Part shown: positions 58,601 to 64,000 of the stretch, in pieces
Layout of the letters: each line of letters opens with the position of its first letter
Position numbering within the stretch: the stretch's first letter is position 1
NCBI RefSeq assembly: GCF_913777625.1
Contig: NZ_CAJYTI010000008.1
Location: 1 to 64,000 of the forward strand
Origin: an uncultured Sphingomonas sp.
Lineage (GTDB): Bacteria; Pseudomonadota; Alphaproteobacteria; Sphingomonadales; Sphingomonadaceae
Reading direction: 5' to 3'
DNA length: 64,000 nt
Program-made: the position numbers and the translations under genes
The notes under the pieces: model-generated
The model's input: only the letters and a program-made list of their open reading frames with translations
The model's database searches: none
What the model was told of the DNA's origin: nothing

Positions 58601-61600
58601 CAACGCCACCAACGCGGTAAACGTCGCCGGCACCCTGGCGACGCTGGTCAACGCCAATGGCGGCACGCTCAGCGGCAACAACGTGGTCTATATCTCGGGA
58701 AGTCTTGGCGGGCTTTCCAACAGCGGCGTCATCAAGGGCAGGATCGACAACCAGACCGCCAACAACCTGACGATCACCGGTGGCGCGGCGGGCACGATCG
58801 GCACGCTGACCGGCACGTCGGGCATCGGCACGATCAACAACACGCTGAGCAATGTGGTGTTCGCATCGGGCAACCTGCTGCTGAACGACCGGATCATCGC
58901 CACGAGCCGCACCGTCAGCAACACCGGTGCCAGCCTGTCGCTGACCAGCAACATCAGCATCACCGGCAATTACAGCCAGTCGGCGGGCACGCTCAGCCTG
59001 ACCCCGGGCACCAGCAGCCTGATCGTCAGCGGCGCGGCGAACCTGAGCGGCGGCACGGTCCTGGCGAACCTGTCCAGCACGGGGAATTACCTTGCGAGCA
59101 ACTATACGCTGGTCTCCGGCGGCGCGAGTTCGTCGCTTTCCGGCGCGACCGTTTCGGCCGGCAGCATCACCGGCCTCGCGAGTTCGTCGACCATCAGCGG
59201 GAACAACTTGCTGCTGACGATTGCCAACGATTATGTCGGCGGCTCGCTCGCGACGCTGGCCAACGCGGCGTCGCTCACCAGCGCCGCCACCGGCCTGTAC
59301 GTCGCGACGACCGGCACCATCGGCACGGTGTCGAACACCGGCACGCTGGGCGGCATGCAGTTCGGCGTCAACAATCGCGGCACGATCGGTACGCTGAGCA
59401 ACGCCGGGCGCATCACCAACGCCAATTTCACCGCGCTGTGGAACCAGGGCAGCATCGGCCAACTGGTCAACACCGGCACGATCACCAACAGCAGCTGGGC
59501 GATCCTGAACAGCGGTACGATCGGTACCGTGACCAATAGCGGCGTCATCACCGGCGCCGGGGTCGCGATCCAGAACAACGCCGTCGTCGCCGTCGTCAAC
59601 AACAGCGGCACGATGTCGGGCCAAACCGCGCTTGCCGGCACGTTCGGCACGGTCATCAACACCGGCTTGATCCGCGGCAACATCAACGCGAGCGGCGGTG
59701 TGATCGGCACGATCATCGGTGGCTCGGGCGGCACCATCGGCACGTTCACCGGCGCGACCGGCACCACGCAGGGCACGATCGGTGCAGGCGGAAACCTCAT
59801 CTTCGCCGCGGGAGCGCTGCTGCTCAACGACTCGATCACTGCGGTCAACATCGCTGCCAGCGCACTCACCGTGAGCAATACCGGCGCGGACATCACTCTT
59901 TCGACGATCGTCAACGTCAACGGCAATTTCAGCCAGAGCGCGGGCACGCTCAACCTGGGCAGCACCGGTCGCCTGATCGTGACCCAGGCGGCGAGCATCA
60001 CCGGCGGCACCATCGCGGTAAGCGGCCTTTCCAGCACCGGCAACTATATCGCGGGTACAAACGCGGGCACGCTCGTCTCGGGCGGCGCGGGATCCAACTA
60101 TACTGGTGCCAGCATCAGTCTCTCCGGTGTCTACGGGCTGATCGCTGCGGCAACGACCAGCGGCACCAACCTCGTGCTGGGTATCAGCAACGACTATGTC
60201 GGCGGCACGCTCGCGACGCTCGACAATAGCGGCAGCATCGGCGGCGTCGCCAACGCGGTCTACATCGCCGCGACCGGCGATGTGGGAACGCTGAGCAACA
60301 GCGGCACGCTGTCCGGAACCGACAGCGGCGTGTTCAACGCCGGGCAGGTCGCGCTGCTGAGCAATGCCGGCCTGATCGAGGGCGGGAACCCCGGCCTCTC
60401 CAACGCCGCCACCGGCCGGATTACCGCGCTGGTCAACACCGGCACGATCAAGACGACCAACGATGCCTTCGGCACCGGGCTGCAAAATGCCGGCAGCATC
60501 GGCACGCTGACCAATAGCGGGTTGATCGGCAACAATCTCGGCATCTTCAACAATGGCGGCACGATCGCGCAGCTGGACAATCAGGGCACGGTCGCCGGCG
60601 CGACGGCGCTGTTCACGACCGGCAGTGTCGGCACGTTCAGCAACAGTGGCGCGATCAGCACCAGCGGGAACGCGATCAACGTCTGGAGCGGCACGCTGGG
60701 GTCGCTGGTCAATGCAGGGACGATGAGCGGCGCATCGGGCGCACTCCTGATTTCCGTGAACGGTTCTGTCGGCGGGGTCACCAACAGGGGCGTGATCCGC
60801 GGCGCGATCGTCAACAATTCGGCCAACGACCTGACGATCGCCGGCGGCAGCGGCAGCACCATCGGCACGATCACCGGCGTCAGCGGCCAGACGAGCATCG
60901 TCAATGCCGCCAGCGATCTGGTGTTCAGCGGCGGCAACCTCGCGCTCAATGCGGCGATCGACGTGACCGGCCACAGCGTGCTCAACACCGGCGCAGCACT
61001 GACGCTGCCCGGCATGGTAAGCATCACCGGCAACTACACCCAGTCGTCCGGATCGCTGATCCTCGACCCCGGCGTCGGCGGGCTGGCGGTGAGCGGCGTC
61101 GCCACGCTGTCCGGCGGCTCGGTCGTCGCCGCGCTGTCGAGCTCTGGCACCTATCTGGCGGGCACGTCCTACACGCTGATCCAGGGCGGCGTAGGTTCGT
61201 CCTACAGCGGCGCAAGCTTCGCCTCGACCGGCGTCAGCGGCCTCGGCGTGACGACCTCGGTCGCCACCATCGGCGGCAACACCAACCTGCTGCTCTCGGT
61301 TACCAACGACTATATCGGCAGCTCGCAAAGCTCGCTGGTCAACACCGGCACGCTCAGCACCGCGACGGCGGTCTATGTGGCGTCGGGTGCAACGCTGGGC
61401 GTCCTGTCGAACAGCGGCACGCTCACCGGCAGTGCCAACGGCGTGCTGGCGCAGGGCACGATCGGCACGGTTTCGAACAGCGGCCTGATCCAGGGACCGA
61501 ATGCGCTGGTCGCCCTAGGCGGTATCGGCGTGGTGATGAACAGCGGCGCGGTGCTGGGCGACGTGCGCAACCAGTCGGCCAGCGCGATGACGCTGATCGG

Positions 61601-64000
61601 CGGCACCAGCGGCTACGGCACCTTCTCCGGCCAGGGCGGCGCCCAGGGCACGATCACCAGCACCGGCGCGGACGTCCTGCTGGCATCGGGCAGGATCCTG
61701 CTCGACGATGCGGTGGTGGTGACCGGGCACAGCCTGACCAACAGCGGTGCTACCGTGCGGCTGGACCGCGCGGTGAACGTCACCGGCAATTTCAGCCAGA
61801 CCGGCGGCACGCTGCAGTTGACGGCGGGCACCGACGCGCTGATCGTCAGCGGCACGGCCGCGCTGAGCGGCGGCACGATCGCGCTCGACGGCTTCTCCGC
61901 CACCGGCAACTATCTGGCCGGCGCCGGCGCGGGCACGCTGGTGCAGGGCGGGGTGGGCTCGAGCTACGGCGGCCTGACCTATACCGCGAATGTCACCGGC
62001 CTTGAGGTCGGCGGCGCCACCCAGGGCACCAATCTCGTAGCCCAGATCGCCAACGATTATGTCGGCGGGACGCTGGCGGCACTGAACAACACCAGCGCGC
62101 TCAACGCCATGACCGCCATCTATGTCGCCGGAACGGGGTCGATCGGCACGCTGACGAACAGCGACACCGTCACTGGCACCACGGGTCTGGCCAACAACGG
62201 CACGATCGGGGCGATCGCCAACAGCGGCACTATCTCGGCGTCGATGGCGATCTTCAACACGGGCGTGCTAGGCACGATCGCCAACAGCGGCGTGATCGCG
62301 GGCAACATCACCAACATCGGGGCACAGGACCTGGTCTTCGTCGGCGGCCCCGGCGGCGCCTTCGGGACGCTGACCGGCCAGGGGGGAAGCCAGGGCACAA
62401 TCACCAACAGCGGCGGCAATGTGGTGCTGGCCTCGGGCGGCATCGTGCTGAACGATGCGGTCCAGCTCGGAAGCGGCACGCTGGTGAACGGCGGCGCAAC
62501 CGTGCAGCTGGTCAATAATGTCGCGGTCACCGGCAACTACAGCCAGGCCTCGGGCACGCTCGCGCTCGGCATGGCGTCGCTGCAGGTCAGCGGTATTGCC
62601 AGCATCAGCGGCGGCCTGATCACCACGAACCAGCTGGACAGCACCGCCAATTATCTGGCGGGCAGCGGGGCGGGCACGCTGGTGCGTGGCGGTGCGGGAT
62701 CCAGCTATGCCGGCGTCGGCGTCGCCTCCGGGGTCAGTGGCCTCGCGCTGACGACCAGTGTCGGGACGATCGGCGGCAATGTCGATCTGATGCTCGCGAC
62801 GCGCAACGACTATGTCGGCGGCACGCTGGCAGACCTGAACAACACGGGCACGATCAGCGGCGTATCGACCGCGGTCTATGTGGCGTCGAGCGGCAGCATC
62901 GGCACCCTCTCGAACAGCGGCACGCTTGCCGGCAGCGAATATGGCGTCTCCAATCGTGGCGCGATCGGCCAGATCGCCAACAGCGGCACGCTGAGCGGTT
63001 CGGTGGCGGCGATCTACAATGCCGGCACGCTGGGGCCGATCACCAACAGCGGTGTGATCGCGGGCAACATCCAGAGCGTGGCGGTGCAGGGTCTGACGAT
63101 CAGCGGCGGCAGCGGCAGCAGCATCGGTACGTTGACCGGGGTGAATGGCGGGCGCGGCACGATCAGCAACAGTGGCGGCGCGGTGGTGTTCGCCGGCGGC
63201 AACCTGCTGCTGGGCGACGATGTCGTGGCGGGCAGCGTGGCGAACAGCGGTGCGGCGCTGACGCTGGCGACGAGCGCGAACGTGACCGGTGCCTTCAGCC
63301 AGACGGCGGGCAAGCTGGCGCTGGCGACCGGCGCGCAGCTCAACGTGAGCGGCGCGGCTACGCTGAGCGGCGGCACGGTATCGACGACGCTCCCGGGCGC
63401 GGCCAATTATCTGGCCGGCACCACGGCGGCAACGCTGGTCACCGGCGGCACGGGCTCGAACTATGCCGGCGTCTCGGTGACCACCGGGGCGATCCCGGGG
63501 CTGGCGCTGAGCTCGAGCACGAGCGGCACCAATCTGGTCGTCACCGCGGCCAACAACTATATCGGCGCAGGCCTGGCGAGCCTGACCAACAGCGGCAGCC
63601 TGACGGCCGACTATCCGGTCTATGTTGCGGCGACCGGCAGCCTCGGCAGCCTGACCAACAGCGGCACGCTGAGCGGTTCGGTGGCGGCGATCTACAATGC
63701 CGGCACGCTGGGGCCGATCACCAACAGCGGTGTGATCGCGGGCAACATCCAGAACGTGTCGAGCACGGATCTGCGCATCGCCGGGGGCAGTGGCACCAGC
63801 TTCGGCACGCTGACCGGCTTCGGGGCCGGCAGCCAGGGCACCATCACCAATCTCGCAAGCAATCTGGTGCTCAGCGGCAACCTACTGCTGAACGATGCGA
63901 TCAACCTCGGTACCCGGGGTCTGGTTAGCACCGCAGCGCTGCAGCTGAACAATGTGGTGCGGGTAGCCGGCAACTACAGCCAGACCGGCGGCGCGCTGTT
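55602..64000 (+). CDS. Giant autotransporter-type adhesin, 3' end outside window
   Basis: The frame is open from 55602 to the window edge, at least 2,799 codons, with consistent motifs at each point I sampled. The signal peptide is MRTNRDRAILASSSMLVLGV and so on, ending PPVLAQ. ATG 55602 has GGGG about 8 bases upstream; in-frame ATG 55560 lacks a ribosome site. The passenger is a beta-helix-type array of NSGTI, NTGLI and NAGRI turns alternating with GNYSQSAGTL segments. No barrel is reached, so type Va secretion is inferred from the related gene at 38831. Codon use matches the neighbours. Confidence 0.88.
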   Translation, partial: MRTNRDRAILASSSMLVLGVALVAPPVLAQDTTIANSVTTGTTWSGVTAPGSNFTITSAGTINTADPNAITITGTVGSTLGTLANSGSVVDTFATGTAISIGTVSVAEIVNNLTGTISAARTGIMLGSAGTIGVLTNAGRISGRTAITNSGSIGSLSNTGVIAGTTRGIQNAVTGRIGTLNNSGTITVAAGAAGAAGGIANNGGSILTLINTGTIISSSSSGIGNNQTSSSIGQITNSGLISGATGGLWNSGTMSQVTNTGRIIGAQAGVFHASGTIGTIDNSGTISGGSYGISIGAGAFNSLINSGTVSGAIALYLASGVTVPNITNSGVIAGTINNRSANALTISGGTGATFGTLTGSTLTNKGSIISTLANLEFASGNLVLNDNINATGRTVSNSGANLVLNSIINVVGAYTQTAGTLTVDPLGGVIATGAVTASGGTIRSTFVSTGNYLAGTYTLLGGSSLNLTGANVTIGNLTGLSRSSITSGTALQLLVNNDYVGGTLASASNAGTLTSANTGLYVATTGSIGTFSNTGTLSGSQFGVNNRGTIGLLSNSGRITNTNFTALWNQGSIGQLVNTGTITNSSWAILNTGTIGTITNSGVIAGAGNAIQNNAVINLLDNSGTMSGASNAVAGTFGTVANSGLILGNINGFGGSIGTIIGGSNGTVGTFTGYNGVSQGTIGASGNLNFASGALLLNDSIIAAGTSAALLTISNTGADITLSTIVNVNANFSQSAGTLNLGNAGKLAVTQAATFTGGTILAGANGFSSTSTYLKGAIGGTLVSGGAGSSYAGLSIAASGGFTGLAFGSATSGNNLLLSANNIYVGDTQASISNSDSISGTTWALYVANTGAIGTLVNSGTLTGLNDGLSSNGSIGSLSNSGLISGAQKGLGNQSTITNLVNTATGTILGGTAAGLQNDTSMGTVTNAGLISSGSAGFANYGTLGLLSNSGSINGGPQGIYLDGNSNTGAINNSGTITSGQSAVQVSGTLGSLVNSGYIGNATNAVNVAGTLATLVNANGGTLSGNNVVYISGSLGGLSNSGVIKGRIDNQTANNLTITGGAAGTIGTLTGTSGIGTINNTLSNVVFASGNLLLNDRIIATSRTVSNTGASLSLTSNISITGNYSQSAGTLSLTPGTSSLIVSGAANLSGGTVLANLSSTGNYLASNYTLVSGGASSSLSGATVSAGSITGLASSSTISGNNLLLTIANDYVGGSLATLANAASLTSAATGLYVATTGTIGTVSNTGTLGGMQFGVNNRGTIGTLSNAGRITNANFTALWNQGSIGQLVNTGTITNSSWAILNSGTIGTVTNSGVITGAGVAIQNNAVVAVVNNSGTMSGQTALAGTFGTVINTGLIRGNINASGGVIGTIIGGSGGTIGTFTGATGTTQGTIGAGGNLIFAAGALLLNDSITAVNIAASALTVSNTGADITLSTIVNVNGNFSQSAGTLNLGSTGRLIVTQAASITGGTIAVSGLSSTGNYIAGTNAGTLVSGGAGSNYTGASISLSGVYGLIAAATTSGTNLVLGISNDYVGGTLATLDNSGSIGGVANAVYIAATGDVGTLSNSGTLSGTDSGVFNAGQVALLSNAGLIEGGNPGLSNAATGRITALVNTGTIKTTNDAFGTGLQNAGSIGTLTNSGLIGNNLGIFNNGGTIAQLDNQGTVAGATALFTTGSVGTFSNSGAISTSGNAINVWSGTLGSLVNAGTMSGASGALLISVNGSVGGVTNRGVIRGAIVNNSANDLTIAGGSGSTIGTITGVSGQTSIVNAASDLVFSGGNLALNAAIDVTGHSVLNTGAALTLPGMVSITGNYTQSSGSLILDPGVGGLAVSGVATLSGGSVVAALSSSGTYLAGTSYTLIQGGVGSSYSGASFASTGVSGLGVTTSVATIGGNTNLLLSVTNDYIGSSQSSLVNTGTLSTATAVYVASGATLGVLSNSGTLTGSANGVLAQGTIGTVSNSGLIQGPNALVALGGIGVVMNSGAVLGDVRNQSASAMTLIGGTSGYGTFSGQGGAQGTITSTGADVLLASGRILLDDAVVVTGHSLTNSGATVRLDRAVNVTGNFSQTGGTLQLTAGTDALIVSGTAALSGGTIALDGFSATGNYLAGAGAGTLVQGGVGSSYGGLTYTANVTGLEVGGATQGTNLVAQIANDYVGGTLAALNNTSALNAMTAIYVAGTGSIGTLTNSDTVTGTTGLANNGTIGAIANSGTISASMAIFNTGVLGTIANSGVIAGNITNIGAQDLVFVGGPGGAFGTLTGQGGSQGTITNSGGNVVLASGGIVLNDAVQLGSGTLVNGGATVQLVNNVAVTGNYSQASGTLALGMASLQVSGIASISGGLITTNQLDSTANYLAGSGAGTLVRGGAGSSYAGVGVASGVSGLALTTSVGTIGGNVDLMLATRNDYVGGTLADLNNTGTISGVSTAVYVASSGSIGTLSNSGTLAGSEYGVSNRGAIGQIANSGTLSGSVAAIYNAGTLGPITNSGVIAGNIQSVAVQGLTISGGSGSSIGTLTGVNGGRGTISNSGGAVVFAGGNLLLGDDVVAGSVANSGAALTLATSANVTGAFSQTAGKLALATGAQLNVSGAATLSGGTVSTTLPGAANYLAGTTAATLVTGGTGSNYAGVSVTTGAIPGLALSSSTSGTNLVVTAANNYIGAGLASLTNSGSLTADYPVYVAATGSLGSLTNSGTLSGSVAAIYNAGTLGPITNSGVIAGNIQNVSSTDLRIAGGSGTSFGTLTGFGAGSQGTITNLASNLVLSGNLLLNDAINLGTRGLVSTAALQLNNVVRVAGNYSQTGGAL
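57090..63557 (+). repeat. Tandem protein-coding modules in giant adhesin
   Basis: The motif N-(D/N/I)-Y-(V/I)-G recurs in frame at 57090, 58065, 59226, 60189, 61305, 62052, 62805 and 63555. Spacing is 975, 1161, 963, 1116, 747, 753 and 750 bases. Each unit has an NSGT-rich part, a LLLND/NYSQ-type part and a SSYAG...NLLL ending. The units starting at 57090 and 59226 share long near-identical stretches (FTALWNQGSIGQLVNTGTIT), implying recent duplication. Confidence 0.8.

Noticed and set aside
57816..61328. Minus-strand open frame of 1,170 codons and other minus-strand frames to 64000
   Set aside because: They are shadows of the repetitive plus-strand adhesin; their Asp/Arg/Ala-rich repeats reflect the NSGT codons read backwards.
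55602..64000. CRISPR-like recurrence of short AACAGCGGCACG-type units
   Set aside because: The units are in frame, diverged and irregularly spaced, so they are coding repeats (NSGT), not a CRISPR array.

Overview
The window looks like a chromosomal segment of a Sphingomonas-type alphaproteobacterium (Sphingomonadaceae). The grounds are high GC, a PEPxxWA-CTERM sorting signal, a large carbohydrate-type TonB-dependent receptor, GyrA and tRNA sequences of alphaproteobacterial type, and NSG-repeat autotransporters. Genus assignment is inference; no rRNA or marker set is present.

Layout. (1) About 1-11,983 is an accessory island ending beside a tRNA-Glu(CTC) gene. It carries the end of an IS3-family element, an excisionase-like HTH protein, an Mrr-type endonuclease, an unclassified protein with a weak kinase-like motif, an AlbA_2/Schlafen-type protein, two very large unclassified proteins that each contain a PD-(D/E)XK signature, a DUF5623-like protein and dispersed intergenic repeats. 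(2) 11,984-20,885 is housekeeping: tRNA-Glu, a DUF952 protein, gyrA, a periplasmic TPR protein, an Lrp/AsnC regulator, a degenerate histidine kinase, tRNA(CAT), tRNA-Pro(TGG) and a PEP-CTERM protein. (3) 21,370-31,255 is a galactoside-use locus: TonB receptor, GH36 alpha-galactosidase, and a divergent, translationally coupled operon of GH42 beta-galactosidase, alpha/beta hydrolase and SSS-type sodium/sugar symporter.

(4) 31,322-38,608 is a tightly coupled five-gene minus-strand operon (SWIM zinc finger, DUF5691-like, MoxR AAA ATPase, DUF5682-like, VWA). This is a widespread but uncharacterised MoxR-VWA module, and the DUF5682-like member shows motifs reminiscent of the TraB/EreA/ChaN group. 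(5) 38,831-44,827 is a 1,998-residue classical autotransporter. (6) 44,900-47,700 is gene debris between two imperfect 26-bp direct repeats: an RtcR tail, a plus-strand chimera of a RepA-like Walker A fragment with a phage-type protein, and a KAP NTPase broken by one nonsense codon and one frameshift in a C6 run.

(7) 47,942-64,000 is the most interesting stretch. GmhB and HldE, two enzymes of ADP-heptose synthesis, sit with an AGE-family epimerase, a TPR-sulfotransferase and a TPR-GT9 (heptosyltransferase-like) protein, immediately upstream of a giant autotransporter. That adhesin is open from 55,602 to the window end (at least 2,799 codons) and is built from repeating modules of about 250 to 390 residues. 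The arrangement suggests an adhesin-modification locus in which ADP-heptose made by HldE/GmhB is used by the TPR-GT9 protein, perhaps with sulfation, on the adjacent autotransporter. This is by analogy with AAH/AIDA-I and TibC/TibA heptosylation and is not shown by sequence alone.
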